64,000 bases of DNA from Verrucomicrobiota bacterium (GCA_023430565.1 JAEZAD010000062.1:1-64000), one strand, 5' to 3'. Shown: positions 9,662 through 19,383, counted from the first letter of the stretch. The notes: generated by a model not told the origin, from the sequence alone. Made by a program: numbers and translations.

Positions 9662-10933
9662 CTAGAACATGTAGGTGGCGGAAACCCAAAAAACGTGGCG
9701 GTCGTAGTTCGCCATCGTGGAATTCGAGTCGGTGGCGCGCAGGCGGTAGTTCGCGGCGGCGGACCAGGACTTGGTGATGCGGTAGTTGGCGGCGGCGTGC
9801 GCGGTGAACGCTTCGTCCTGCCGCGAGAACGTGCGGTAGTCGCGCTCCTCGTAACCGACCGAGGCGACGAGCGAGGTGAAGTTGCCGACTTGTTGAGAAA
9901 TTCCGATTTCGCCGGAGGTGGTTTCAATCGTCAGGTCGTCGACCGAAAGTTCCAGGGCGCGCCGGGCCTGGACGAAGAGTTGCGTGCGTTCGCGCACATG
10001 CCAGCCGAGACGAGCGGCGCCGAAGAAGCGGCTTCCACCGGTGTCGGCGATGCCGGGCGTTTCCGCTTCCTGGTATCCAAACGAGAGTGAGCTGTCGACT
10101 TTGGGGAAGCGGCTCGCGGGGAGGAAAGGGCCGTCGATGTTCACGGCGAAGATCGAACCGGCGGCGCGGTTGCTTTGACCGGCGATTTCCGCGCGGGAAC
10201 GATGGAGCACGCGATAGCCGTAACTGATCGAGCCTCGGACCTCGTGATAGAGCGGGCGAGAGAGCGAGACGGAGTAGATGTCGCTCTTCTGGTCGAGCGG
10301 GATGCCGAGGAAATTCACGCCGGTCGACTCGACGTCGAGACGACGGTAGCGGGCTTCGAAAGTCGAACCGCCAAGAAAGTCCGTGTAGCGAAACGCCGCG
10401 GTGCCTTCCCAGATTTCGCGGTCGTTGAAATGATTGCGGTCCTCTTTCCGAAACGAGCCGCCGAGGGCTACGCTGGTTTTCAGGCCGGTGGGAAAGAGGG
10501 TGTTGAGGCGCGAGTGTAATGTCTTTTCGCGCATGCGGGCGTTGACGTCGTAGTTCACGTCCGTGCGTTCGTCGTAGCTGGTCTCAAACGCGCCCGAAGC
10601 CCTGGTGCCCGCTCCGGGAGGAAGGCTGAACCGGACCGACGAGAAGAAGTCTTCCGAGTCGAGTTCCTGAAACTCTTCGTAGCGGTTGAAGCGCACGCCT
10701 GCGTGGCTATCGAGCTTCAGCACGCCGGCTTCGCGGCGGTAGATGAGCCGCGGCTCCAGCGTGAAGATATAGTCGTCTGCCGGAGTGAGCCCGCCGAAGA
10801 CCCGGGAATCATACATCGCCCGGCCGGTCGTGGAGAGCAGCACCTCGCCACGAGCGACTTCGGCGAAACCAAACAAGCTGGAGGTCAGCGCGGTGGCGGC
10901 CGACGTCAGCAGAACGATATGGGAGACTTTCAT
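9662..10933 (-). CDS. Outer-membrane beta-barrel protein of the exopolysaccharide locus
   Basis: A 423-residue protein with a signal peptide (MKVSHIVLLTSAATALTSSLFGFAEVA). The rest is composed of alternating aromatic/polar beta-strand repeats ('YDERTDVNYDVNARM', 'YGYRVLHRSRAEI', 'YDRHVFWVSATYMF'), and it ends in an aromatic residue, as outer-membrane barrels do. Similar barrel proteins sit beside wza/wzc in many exopolysaccharide loci and may form the outer-membrane exit channel. No catalytic motif is seen. The ATG at 10933 was preferred over an upstream in-frame ATG at 11011 because it starts exactly at the signal peptide. Confidence 0.78.
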   Translation of the reverse strand: MKVSHIVLLTSAATALTSSLFGFAEVARGEVLLSTTGRAMYDSRVFGGLTPADDYIFTLEPRLIYRREAGVLKLDSHAGVRFNRYEEFQELDSEDFFSSVRFSLPPGAGTRASGAFETSYDERTDVNYDVNARMREKTLHSRLNTLFPTGLKTSVALGGSFRKEDRNHFNDREIWEGTAAFRYTDFLGGSTFEARYRRLDVESTGVNFLGIPLDQKSDIYSVSLSRPLYHEVRGSISYGYRVLHRSRAEIAGQSNRAAGSIFAVNIDGPFLPASRFPKVDSSLSFGYQEAETPGIADTGGSRFFGAARLGWHVRERTQLFVQARRALELSVDDLTIETTSGEIGISQQVGNFTSLVASVGYEERDYRTFSRQDEAFTAHAAANYRITKSWSAAANYRLRATDSNSTMANYDRHVFWVSATYMF

Positions 10934-11081
10934 GCGTTGAGTTTTGAGTTGGGCGAAGCGAGCTGGACGCCCACCGAATCGCCTGGTCCTGACAAGCTGC
11001 CGCCCGAGCACGCCTCCGAGGAAACGCGCTGAACGAGCAATTTCTCCCGTTGGAGGGGAGTGTCACCTGCTGTTGGACCGA

Positions 11082-11675
11082 TTATTGGGCAAGTGGTGCC
11101 GCAACGTTTTGCAGAGCGGCGGGACTCACCAACCGGGCGCCGCGCTCCTGGGGAAGCGCGACGAGTTGCTGCGCCATGACGCTGATTTGCACGTCACGAC
11201 CTAGAAGACTGAGAAGCACGCGCACCCGCTCCGTGCGACTGTCGAAGGAGAGCACGCGGCCTTCGACGTCGCGAAAACATCCGCCTACGATCCGCACCCA
11301 CGTGCCCTCGCCAAGAACGGGCTCGCCGCGCTCCTGCTCCGTAAGGCGAACCTGCGAGCGGAGGAAATCGATGATGCCATCGGCCACGGCCGGCGGTTGC
11401 GCTCCGAAACGGACGACGCCGGTGACTCCGCTCGTGCTCACGACGTAGCGCAATTGCTGGGGATAATCGAAGCGCGCGAAGAGATAGCCCGGGAACAGCG
11501 CTTCCGCGAGCGCGCTCACCAATCCGTTGCGCGTGCAGCGTCGCACCCGGATGCGCGGAGCGAACACTTCGACGCCGACGCGTTCGCGGAGATTCTGCGC
11601 GGCGACGAACTCGCGGCGCGGCTGCGTCCGGAGGCAATACCAGCCAGTTCGGGAGGTTGTCTCGGAAGCATTCAT
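11082..11675 (-). CDS. NusG/RfaH-family transcription antiterminator
   Basis: A 197-residue protein. 'GWYCLRTQPRREFVAAQNL' opens an NGN domain (about residues 11-115), with 'ALFPGYLFARFD' as the second NGN signature. A KOW-like segment follows ('EGTWVRIVGGCFRDVEGRV', about 122-165). This is the RfaH/UpxY/LoaP type of specialised NusG paralogue, which rides on RNA polymerase to suppress termination in long polysaccharide operons. As first gene of an operon of at least ten genes it probably acts on its own transcript. I found no clear ops-like recruitment site in the 226-base upstream region. Confidence 0.88.
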   Translation of the reverse strand: MNASETTSRTGWYCLRTQPRREFVAAQNLRERVGVEVFAPRIRVRRCTRNGLVSALAEALFPGYLFARFDYPQQLRYVVSTSGVTGVVRFGAQPPAVADGIIDFLRSQVRLTEQERGEPVLGEGTWVRIVGGCFRDVEGRVLSFDSRTERVRVLLSLLGRDVQISVMAQQLVALPQERGARLVSPAALQNVAAPLAQ

Positions 11676-11901
11676 CGCGAAACGAACAGGCGGTGTTCGC
11701 GTGTTCTGGCGGAGGCTCGACGGAGGGCAATCGGAGGCAAGAGCGTTTCGGATTCCCTGACTCTGATCAGGGATTTCCTGATGGGCCTTAGGGAACGGAA
11801 GCCGAGGGGCGAAGCAGGCCCTGATACACTACGCCGTTTGCGAACCGACGCTATCATGGCGGTGTCGGATCGCGTCACAATATGAGAGGGAGAACTTATC
11901 C
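11676..11901 (+). promoter_or_regulatory. Divergent intergenic region between NusG-like operon and sugar transferase
   Basis: This 226-base region must hold the promoters for both directions. The plus-strand gene has a good ribosome-binding site (GAGGGAG, nine bases before ATG 11902). A perfect 7-bp inverted repeat, TCCCTGA then six bases then TCAGGGA, lies at 11754-11773. A further CCCTGAT half-site is at about 11819. No convincing -35/-10 pair stands out on either strand. Confidence 0.5.
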
Positions 11902-13305
11902 ATGGTGAGGGACCGTCAGGAAGGTCTTCGCTGCCTGCACGGCGTTGCGATCGTGGTGACATCCGCGGTCTTCTACGTCGGCTGGGTCGCGCTCATCGAA
12001 CAACTCGGCTGGGTGCGGTTCGCCCAGTCCGCAAATGTGTCGCTCTATCTCCTCGGAGTGATCGCGAGCACGCTGTGGATCACGTATGGCTTGAAGAGCC
12101 ACGGGGCCCGGTTGGGCAACGTGGGCTGGATCGAGGCGTCGCGTCTGGCACGCCAGCAGCTCGTCCGGATCATCGCGGTGCTGTTCACGATCGCGTTCGT
12201 GACAAAAGACACGGATGTGTCGCGCATTTTTCTTTCGAGCTACATCGCCATCATGGCGTTCGTCCTGGTGATCGCGAACCGCTATTATCCGCGACTCATC
12301 ATTCGGAATTTCTTTCATCAATCCGTGATGCGCACGGTGCTCGTCGCACCGCAGGGCGACATCGAGGATCTCGCCGAATGGATTCGTTCCCGCGAACATC
12401 TGGGCATTCAGGTGGTGGGCTGGGTGGGGCAGGGCGACGCGGGCGCGAGCACGCTGCCTCGTCTTGGCTCGTTGGCGGAACTGCGCCGGGTTCTCGTCGA
12501 ACACGACATTTCGCAGGTCGTCGTCTCGCAATTCGCGCACACGCCGCAGCACGCTCGAGAGATTGCGCGCTGCGTGGAGGACGCGGGCTGCCGCGTGCGT
12601 TTCTATTCGAACAGCCGGCGTTATTTCGGCGGCATGCCGATCCGCGTCGAGCATGAGGGGGACTACACCTTCGTGATGTTGACGTCCGAGCCGCTGGAGA
12701 ATCCGGCGAACCGGGCGTTGAAGCGTGCGCTGGACATCGCGGTCTCGCTCCCGGTGGTGCTCTTTGTGCTTCCTCCGCTCGTGGCGCTGGTCGCGCTCAT
12801 GCAGCGCATTCAGTCACCCGGTCCGGTGTTTCACCGGCAGTTCCGTTCGGGTCTGAACCGCCGGAAATTCCTCATCTACAAATTCCGCACCATGCACGTG
12901 AAGGGCTCGACCGAGAGCGTCACGAAACAAGCGCAGCGCCATGACTCCCGGGTGTATCCGTTTGCCCGGTTCCTGCGCCGCAGCAGCCTCGACGAGGTGC
13001 CGCAATTCATCAACGTCCTGCTCGGCGACATGAGTGTGAGCGGACCGCGGCCGCATCTGCTGGAACACGACGAGCAGTTCGCGAAGGTGGTGAGTTCCTA
13101 TTACACCCGCCATTTCGTTAAGCCGGGCATCACCGGGCTCGCGCAGAGCAAGGGCTTCCGCGGGGAGATTTCCGAGGTGTCGCTGCTGCACAGGCGAATC
13201 GGCTACGACATGTTTTATATCCGTCGGTGGACGCTGCTGCTGGACCTGCAGATCCTCTTCGCGACGGTGCGCCAGATTTTTCTTCCGCCTCGATCGGCTT
13301 ACTGA
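11902..13305 (+). CDS. Exopolysaccharide biosynthesis polyprenyl glycosylphosphotransferase
   Basis: A 467-residue membrane enzyme that starts glycan synthesis by transferring a sugar-1-phosphate from a nucleotide sugar to undecaprenyl phosphate. It has four N-terminal membrane segments, a central Rossmann-like domain, a fifth membrane segment (about 275-300, 'VSLPVVLFVLPPLVALVAL') and the C-terminal catalytic bac_transf domain. That domain carries 'FLIYKFRTM', 'SLDEVPQFINVLLGDMS', 'SGPRP' and 'KPGITGLAQ'. The size and layout match the WbaP/WcaJ group. It is divergent from the export operon and would supply its first lipid-linked sugar. Glucose or galactose is likely, but not provable from sequence. 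Confidence 0.94.
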   Translation: MVRDRQEGLRCLHGVAIVVTSAVFYVGWVALIEQLGWVRFAQSANVSLYLLGVIASTLWITYGLKSHGARLGNVGWIEASRLARQQLVRIIAVLFTIAFVTKDTDVSRIFLSSYIAIMAFVLVIANRYYPRLIIRNFFHQSVMRTVLVAPQGDIEDLAEWIRSREHLGIQVVGWVGQGDAGASTLPRLGSLAELRRVLVEHDISQVVVSQFAHTPQHAREIARCVEDAGCRVRFYSNSRRYFGGMPIRVEHEGDYTFVMLTSEPLENPANRALKRALDIAVSLPVVLFVLPPLVALVALMQRIQSPGPVFHRQFRSGLNRRKFLIYKFRTMHVKGSTESVTKQAQRHDSRVYPFARFLRRSSLDEVPQFINVLLGDMSVSGPRPHLLEHDEQFAKVVSSYYTRHFVKPGITGLAQSKGFRGEISEVSLLHRRIGYDMFYIRRWTLLLDLQILFATVRQIFLPPRSAY

Positions 13306-13446
13306 CGCTACTCTTCGTTTCACCCAATCTACACACGCACCCGCCGGAATCTCCGATTTCGCGAGGTGTCGTGTGTTTTTGTGCGAACAAGACGCAGGTA
13401 AACCGGTCCATGCGCGCGCTCCGGTCTCCTACGTCCCTTCAATCTC

Positions 13447-14229
13447 GTGAAACTAGCTACCAACTCCAGCGCCAAGAGCGCCAAGCCAGGTTCGGTCGTT
13501 CGGGTTTATTCCAACGGCCCTGTCGGTCAGGCTCCCGCCGCCGTCAAGTCTCGCATCTACGTCGTCGATGATCATCCGCTGATGCGCATGGGACTCCGCG
13601 CCATGATCAACGCGGAAGCAGATATGGAAGTGTGCGGCGAAGCCGCCGACGCCGCGACGGCGACCGCGGAAATCATGAAGATCCGCCCGGACGTCGTGAT
13701 CGCCGACATCTCGCTGAAGGGAAACTCCGGCATCGAGCTGATCAAAAACATCAAGGCGTTCGACCCCGGCATCGATGTGGTCGTCGTCTCGATGTATGAT
13801 GAATCCGTCTACGCACTACGGGTCCTGAAGGCCGGCGCTCGCGCCTACGTGATGAAGCAGGATGTCACGGGCCGCGTGCTCGATGCGATCCGCCGTGCGC
13901 GCAATGGCCAGCTTTTCGTCAGCGAACGCGTTGCGACGCAAATGCTGAATCGCTTCGTCGACGGCACGGACGACGGCAGCACCGATTCGCCGGTGAGCAG
14001 CCTGAGCGATCGCGAGCTCGAGATCGTCAATCTCATCGGCGACGGCCTGCCGACGCGCGAGATCGCCGCGAAATTGTTTCTCAGCATCAAAACCGTCGAG
14101 ACCCACCGCGTGCACATCAAGCGCAAGCTCAACCTCGCGAATGCGACACAGCTCGTGCAGTTCTGCGTGCGCTGGGTCGAGGAAAACAAGGCGGCCAGCT
14201 CCGAAGCCCCGCTTGAGCGGGTTGGCTGA
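13447..14229 (+). CDS. Orphan NarL/LuxR-type response regulator
   Basis: A 260-residue regulator. The receiver domain starts at about residue 36 with 'RIYVVDDHPLMRMGLRAMI': acidic pocket D41-D42, phospho-acceptor D87 in 'VVIADISL' and lysine K137. The LuxR/GerE helix-turn-helix follows ('LSDRELEIVNLIGDGLPTRE', 'TVETHRVHIKRKL', about 190-250). The GTG at 13447 adds a Ser/Ala/Lys-rich tail before the receiver domain. No clear ribosome-binding site supports this start, so the true one may lie further in. No histidine kinase is in the window. It lies between the exopolysaccharide and glycan-degradation loci and could control either. Confidence 0.9.
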   Translation: MKLATNSSAKSAKPGSVVRVYSNGPVGQAPAAVKSRIYVVDDHPLMRMGLRAMINAEADMEVCGEAADAATATAEIMKIRPDVVIADISLKGNSGIELIKNIKAFDPGIDVVVVSMYDESVYALRVLKAGARAYVMKQDVTGRVLDAIRRARNGQLFVSERVATQMLNRFVDGTDDGSTDSPVSSLSDRELEIVNLIGDGLPTREIAAKLFLSIKTVETHRVHIKRKLNLANATQLVQFCVRWVEENKAASSEAPLERVG

Positions 14230-14262
14230 TATCTTTCGTCCGAAGTGTTCGGGCTTTTGCAT

Positions 14263-14290
14263 AGGGACCGGCTTTCGCCGGTCCCTTTTG
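14263..14290 (+). terminator. Rho-independent terminator after the response regulator
   Basis: A perfect 10-bp stem AGGGACCGGC / GCCGGTCCCT encloses a TTTC loop. It is followed by TTTTGCTTT, 34 bases after the response-regulator stop. The U-tract is on the plus strand, so it ends that transcript. The GH38 gene converges from the other side. Confidence 0.92.
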
Positions 14291-14340
14291 CTTTCCCGAC
14301 CGAATCGGAGATCCGAGCAGCCCGGGAGTTTCAAGACGCG

Positions 14341-17300
14341 TTATTTCGTTTTTGTCGCAGCCGAGAGGCAGACAGAGACGACGCGGTAAGGCGGCACTGC
14401 CTGCGAATGCTCGTTCGCTCGCCACGCGTTTGCGGACGGCTCGCTTTCGTCGAGTGCCACCGCCGCGGCGGACCAGCCAGGCGCGAGGCGCAGTGAAACC
14501 GCGCCGTGACGTCCGCATGTTTCCTGGAGCCGCAGAATCCATCGATCGGGCGCAACGGGTTTGGCCCAGCTCGCGACGACGGTCGGGGTGCATGCGATTC
14601 GTTCGACGCCCGACACGATTGGCTCCCCGCGATAAGCGAGGCACGGGGTGAAAAGCGTATCGGCGAGCGCTGCGGGATGCTCTTCCGGACGAGCGTCATT
14701 GCCCGGCAACCCGAGGGCGATCTCGATGGTGTGCGCCCCGAGATCGCTGTGACGCGGACGATCCGGCGTGTCGCGAATTTTTGGATGCAGGTCCGCCTCG
14801 GTGACGAGCGCGCTGCGCACCAGGCTCAACCCTGCGCTGCCGTCGCGCACCGTGAAGCCGTATTTCGCCTCCGTGATGATCGCGAGCCCTTCGCTCTGGG
14901 CGTCATCGCTCAAGATCATCCAGCGACTGGCAGGGACTTCCCATTGCGCTTCCTCGCGCGGATAGCCCGGCCATTGGCCGCGCAGCACGCTGCCGAATGG
15001 ACATGCGAAACGGCCGTAGGAACCTTTGTAGCTCGTGCTGATCACCGCTTTCAGGAGCGTGTCGGGGTCATTCCAGGCAATATTGTAACGCACCCGCAGC
15101 ACTGGCTCGCCGGCGCGAACTTCAAAACGGATGTGCCCGCTGTTGGTGCCCGGAATTGAAACCGGAAACGTGATCGCGCCGAACCCGGGCCCGTTTTCGA
15201 CGGAAGGCTGGCCCGAGCATCGGGCACGTTCTCCGTTGGCCAGTGTGCCGCGATCGACATCCCAAGCAGGGGAGACTGCGGGGCGATCCGGATACGACCA
15301 TAACGCGTGCCCATCGCCCGTCAGTGCGATGGCGCGGCCGTCGATCGAAAGACGAACGATTCCGCTTTCGCGCGAGAATTCCGCTTCGACCCGTTCGCTG
15401 CGAAGCACGAGGCCCTTCGCCTGCACCGGGGCGGCGGGCTGCGCCGCGGCGGCGGACTTGCCTTCGAGCGGACCGAGTTCGAGCAGCTTGCCGTCGAACA
15501 GCCAGTGCCGCCGGCAGGGCAGCGGGTTGAACCAAGCCGGCGCGCCTTCGCTTCCGAGGGCTTCGCCCGCCGCGACGAGAGCCGACTTGGCGAGATTTTC
15601 GAGCTCTGGAATGGCCTCGGCATAAACCTCCCAGATCGAGCTGCCGGGAATGTAATCGTGAAACTGCGCGAAGATCAGGCGATGCCACGCCTCCAGCGAA
15701 ATCGGACCGAGGCGACGGGCGACGTGGACCGCCTCGCGCTGCTGCAGCGCGCGCTCCAATCCGCGAAACGCCGCTTTCAACCGGCCGTGCGTGGTGAAGA
15801 CGCCGCGATGGATTTCAACGGCGAGCTCACCCGCCATGACGGGGAGGTCGGACGATACCTGCTGGAGACGGGAGAAAAACTCCTCGATGCGGCCCCATTG
15901 CGTGGGCGGCACGCCGGCGAGATTGGCGACGCGTCGAGCCCGCTCGCACATCGCCTCGGTCGGACCGCCACCGCCATCGCCGTAGCCCGTAGGCACGAGC
16001 ACTTCGGGATGAACGGCGGACTGTTGATGCCCAAGGACGTCTTCGCGGAGGTTTCGAATCGAAACCGCTTCGTTGTAGTCGTGAAGCAACGAGACGTGCG
16101 AGACCACCTCGCTGCCGTCGAGTCCACGCCAGCGGAAGCTCGTGTGCGGAAACTTCGTGATGCTGCTCCACGAGAGCTTCGTCGTATAGAAACCCGTCAC
16201 CCCGAGGCCGCGCAGGAGTTGCGGGATGCAGGCGTTGTAACCGAAAACATCCGGGAGCCAGAATACCGACGAACGCGAGCCGCGCAGCGCGCGAAATTCG
16301 TCCTGGCCGATCTGCAACGCTCGCAGCAGCGCTTCGCCGCAGGGCAGATGCGTGTCGCATTCGACATAGGCGGCGCCGACCGCGTCCCATTGGCCGCGCT
16401 CGATGAGCGCGCGCACGCGCTGGTGGAGACCAGGCGAACGCCGCTGAACCGCCCGATACGCCATCGGCTGCGAGAAGCCGAATCGCATTTCCGGATACGT
16501 ATCGAGCATGCGCGTTGCGGTAGACCAGGTGTGAACGGTCTTGAACTCACCGACCCGCTCCGGCCAGAGCCAGACGAGGTCGATATGGGCGTGGCCGGTC
16601 AGAATCGCTTTCACCGCGCCGGGCTCCGCCGAGAAGTCCGCGTAGATTTGTTTCAACTGGGTGGCGAACGTCTCCAGCCCCTGGCGGTCGAGGAGGTCGA
16701 GCGCGCGTTCGAGCCGGTCGCACCAACGACGCACGAGCGGGGTCGCGCGCAGGTAAGCCGGGCTGAAACGCACCGGATCCGTGATCGCTTTCGCGCCGGG
16801 CTGCCAGTCGCGCATTTCGGCTTCGATCACGTCGAGCAGCACGCGCAGGTCGTGATAGACGGACCACGCGAGATCGTTGCGGCGCAGGAGCCGCGGCGGA
16901 GCGAAGTCGCTGCCGGACTCGCTCAGCGCCGGCGAGGAGCCGTCCAGCCACACACCGGTGCGGATGCAAACCGCTTCGATGTGCAGTTCGCGCGCGCCGG
17001 CGGGCAAGGGGCAGTGGCGGTGAGCGATATCGAGCCCGTAATACGGCACGCCATCGACGTAAGCGGTCGCCTCGGCCTGATCCTCCCAGACCAGGTAACG
17101 GACCGCGTCGTTGGTCGCGGGTGGGAGGGTGACGCGAAACCAGCGTTGCGCATACTTCGGTCCCCAGAAGAAACGCTCCTGGGGCACGGGGGTGAACGAA
17201 GCGCCGGCGATTTCCGCGAACGTGCGGTGTTCGCGGAAGCTTTCGGTTTGGGCGACCGTGCAGCGTTCGGGAAGCGGTTCCCAGATGAGCGCTTCGATGC

Positions 17301-17361
17301 GACGCACCGCCTCGGCGATGCGAGGCGGCGTGAGTTGGGTGAGGAAAGTTCGCGGTAGCAT
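14341..17361 (-). CDS. Alpha-mannosidase, glycoside hydrolase family 38
   Basis: A 1006-residue GH38 enzyme that removes alpha-linked mannose by a zinc-dependent retaining mechanism. 'GHAHIDLVWLWP' gives zinc ligands H259 and D261. 'FWLPDVFGYN' carries the nucleophile D371. The family pattern 'ECDTHLPCGEALLRAL' precedes it, and a large all-beta C-terminal half follows, as in other GH38 proteins. There is no signal peptide, so it is cytoplasmic and should act on imported oligosaccharides. It is the last gene of the GH3-symporter-GH38 unit, nine bases after the symporter. The exact linkage preference is not readable from sequence. Confidence 0.93.
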   Translation of the reverse strand: MLPRTFLTQLTPPRIAEAVRRIEALIWEPLPERCTVAQTESFREHRTFAEIAGASFTPVPQERFFWGPKYAQRWFRVTLPPATNDAVRYLVWEDQAEATAYVDGVPYYGLDIAHRHCPLPAGARELHIEAVCIRTGVWLDGSSPALSESGSDFAPPRLLRRNDLAWSVYHDLRVLLDVIEAEMRDWQPGAKAITDPVRFSPAYLRATPLVRRWCDRLERALDLLDRQGLETFATQLKQIYADFSAEPGAVKAILTGHAHIDLVWLWPERVGEFKTVHTWSTATRMLDTYPEMRFGFSQPMAYRAVQRRSPGLHQRVRALIERGQWDAVGAAYVECDTHLPCGEALLRALQIGQDEFRALRGSRSSVFWLPDVFGYNACIPQLLRGLGVTGFYTTKLSWSSITKFPHTSFRWRGLDGSEVVSHVSLLHDYNEAVSIRNLREDVLGHQQSAVHPEVLVPTGYGDGGGGPTEAMCERARRVANLAGVPPTQWGRIEEFFSRLQQVSSDLPVMAGELAVEIHRGVFTTHGRLKAAFRGLERALQQREAVHVARRLGPISLEAWHRLIFAQFHDYIPGSSIWEVYAEAIPELENLAKSALVAAGEALGSEGAPAWFNPLPCRRHWLFDGKLLELGPLEGKSAAAAQPAAPVQAKGLVLRSERVEAEFSRESGIVRLSIDGRAIALTGDGHALWSYPDRPAVSPAWDVDRGTLANGERARCSGQPSVENGPGFGAITFPVSIPGTNSGHIRFEVRAGEPVLRVRYNIAWNDPDTLLKAVISTSYKGSYGRFACPFGSVLRGQWPGYPREEAQWEVPASRWMILSDDAQSEGLAIITEAKYGFTVRDGSAGLSLVRSALVTEADLHPKIRDTPDRPRHSDLGAHTIEIALGLPGNDARPEEHPAALADTLFTPCLAYRGEPIVSGVERIACTPTVVASWAKPVAPDRWILRLQETCGRHGAVSLRLAPGWSAAAVALDESEPSANAWRANEHSQAVPPYRVVSVCLSAATKTK

Positions 17362-17370
17362 TGCAGAGAA

Positions 17371-19383
17371 TTATTTTTTCGAACCAAGCGGGATGGCTTC
17401 GGAGCCGAGAGCTCCGGATGCAGGAACGGCCACCTCGTCGAGATTGCGATGCCCCTCGACCATGCCGTTATCGAGCGGGTTGGCCTGTGCAGCGCGAAGC
17501 CGGGCGAAGAACTCCCGCAAATCGTGCACCGCGCCCCACGTGAACCAAATGCCGGTGACGACCGCCACGACGATGGGCGCGCCCATCGCCGTGATGCGCC
17601 AGTAGCGCGACCACGCGGCGTCGGACCAGGGAGAGATGAGATTCCAGATCGTGCCAATGATCACCACGACCGCGAAACAGCAGGACCAGGCGAACACGCC
17701 GCCGGCGGCCCATTTGTCGCCGCGCGAAAAATTCCGGTCGAAGCCGATCAACCGCGCCCAGAGCGAAGGCTTTTCCTGGCGCATGGGCGCCGCGGCGTCA
17801 TCGGCGCGCGCGTAGACCCCGCGATGTAGCATGCGCTCGAGGTTGAAGTCCGTCTGGCAGATGAGCAGCGACACCAGGATGTAGGCGCCGACGGCAATGA
17901 CGGAGGCGAAGAAACCGATCTGCAGTCCGTTGAGCGGAAAGGCGTCGCCCCAGAACTGCCGGGCAACGATGCCACCGACCGAAAGGCTGGAGCCGAGAAT
18001 CGTGGCAACCCACGCGCCGGCAGTCGTGCCTTTTTTCCAGTAGAGTCCGCCAATGATGGCCGAGCCTGCACCGCCAACAAACACGGCGGTGGTCACCTGC
18101 CACCACATGATGATGTATTCGGTTTGTCGGAACAGCGCTCCGAAGCCGAAGGCGAACACCGCGACACCCACCATGCTCCAACGCAGCCAGCGAATGTGCT
18201 GACGCGGCGTGAGAGGCTGCTTGCGCAGCGGCATGACGACGTCCTGCACGAAGATGCCGCCCCACGAATGCAGATGGTTCGAATCGCCGCCGAAAATCCC
18301 CATGAGCAGGATCGCGCACAGCAGGCCCTTGATGCCGATCGGCAGCATGTGCGAAAGGGCGACGGGCACGAACATCTGCGAACGCACCTGCTCGTTGTGA
18401 ATCCCGTCGATGGCGGTGTGGGCCGGCGCTGCGACGGAAGCGAAGTCGGGATGCGCGAGAAACGTCGCTGCGCAGACGGCCAGCAGCGTGACGGTGACAA
18501 GGCGACCGATGTCACGCCAGCGGCCGAGCACGATTCCCATGCGCGATTCGTGGGCATTGATGGCGGCGGCGTAGTAGCCGCTCGAGTTTTGCCAGGCCAT
18601 CGTGCCGTAGGCCCACACGAACATCGACATGAGGATATACCAAAGGTTGAAGTCCGCGATTTCGCCGGCATCGAAGGGATTCAACAGCGACTGTCCCGGC
18701 GGACGGTTGCCGAGCGCCTGCTCGATCTGCGACCAGCTGAACGTCGCGAGCAGGGCGGCGATGATCAGCAGATAAAAGAGCTGCGAGAGGATTCCCTCCA
18801 CGCAGTCGGTGGTCATCATCGTGATGAATCCGCCCGTCAGGCACACCACCAAGGTGATCCCGAGGAAGAGGGTCATCATCACCCAGAACGTCGGTATCGT
18901 TAATCCGAAGAGCACGGACTCCGGCGGAAGCTGGAGAAAGTAGACGAAGAACCGCGCGCCGACGGCGGGGATGATGCCGAAGTTCAGGATGCCGGCGACA
19001 AAACCGAGCCCGCCGGCGAAGATCCGGAAACGACGCGAATAGCGGATCTCGAAGAACTGCGACAGCGTGAGCGCGCGCGTCTCGCGATAGCGATACACCA
19101 CGAAACCGCTGATGCCGATGATGAGCGCGATCGGAAGATACAGCGCCTGCCACCACGCGGTGCTCGTGACGAAGCCGGACTTCGTCACCATCTCGAAGAC
19201 GGAAACGAACATCACCGCGCCGGCGAACATCTCGCCGCGCGCGACGGTGAGAAGATAGCGGCCGGCGGCGCGGCCACCTGACATGAAGTCGGCGACACCT
19301 TTCACGAAACGCCGGGCGTATGCGCCCATGCTTACGACGACCGACATCGAGAAGAAAACGAGAAGCCAATCGATCCAGTGCAT
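17371..19383 (-). CDS. Sodium:solute symporter (SSS family)
   Basis: A 670-residue polytopic membrane protein with about 13-14 hydrophobic segments. It starts 'MHWIDWLLVFFSMSVVVSMGAYAR', and the 'DFMSGGRAAGRYLLTVA' segment after the first helix is typical of SSS transporters. These use a sodium gradient to import sugars or other small solutes. Between GH3 and GH38 genes it probably imports the mono- or oligosaccharide they produce or consume. The C-terminal 60 residues are polar and cytoplasmic. The substrate is unknown. Confidence 0.9.
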   Translation of the reverse strand: MHWIDWLLVFFSMSVVVSMGAYARRFVKGVADFMSGGRAAGRYLLTVARGEMFAGAVMFVSVFEMVTKSGFVTSTAWWQALYLPIALIIGISGFVVYRYRETRALTLSQFFEIRYSRRFRIFAGGLGFVAGILNFGIIPAVGARFFVYFLQLPPESVLFGLTIPTFWVMMTLFLGITLVVCLTGGFITMMTTDCVEGILSQLFYLLIIAALLATFSWSQIEQALGNRPPGQSLLNPFDAGEIADFNLWYILMSMFVWAYGTMAWQNSSGYYAAAINAHESRMGIVLGRWRDIGRLVTVTLLAVCAATFLAHPDFASVAAPAHTAIDGIHNEQVRSQMFVPVALSHMLPIGIKGLLCAILLMGIFGGDSNHLHSWGGIFVQDVVMPLRKQPLTPRQHIRWLRWSMVGVAVFAFGFGALFRQTEYIIMWWQVTTAVFVGGAGSAIIGGLYWKKGTTAGAWVATILGSSLSVGGIVARQFWGDAFPLNGLQIGFFASVIAVGAYILVSLLICQTDFNLERMLHRGVYARADDAAAPMRQEKPSLWARLIGFDRNFSRGDKWAAGGVFAWSCCFAVVVIIGTIWNLISPWSDAAWSRYWRITAMGAPIVVAVVTGIWFTWGAVHDLREFFARLRAAQANPLDNGMVEGHRNLDEVAVPASGALGSEAIPLGSKK

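Noticed and set aside
13306..13446. Inverted repeat ACACACG/CGTGTGT followed by T-run after the polyprenyl sugar transferase gene
   Set aside because: The loop would be about 35 bases and the stem only 7 bp, too weak to call a terminator.
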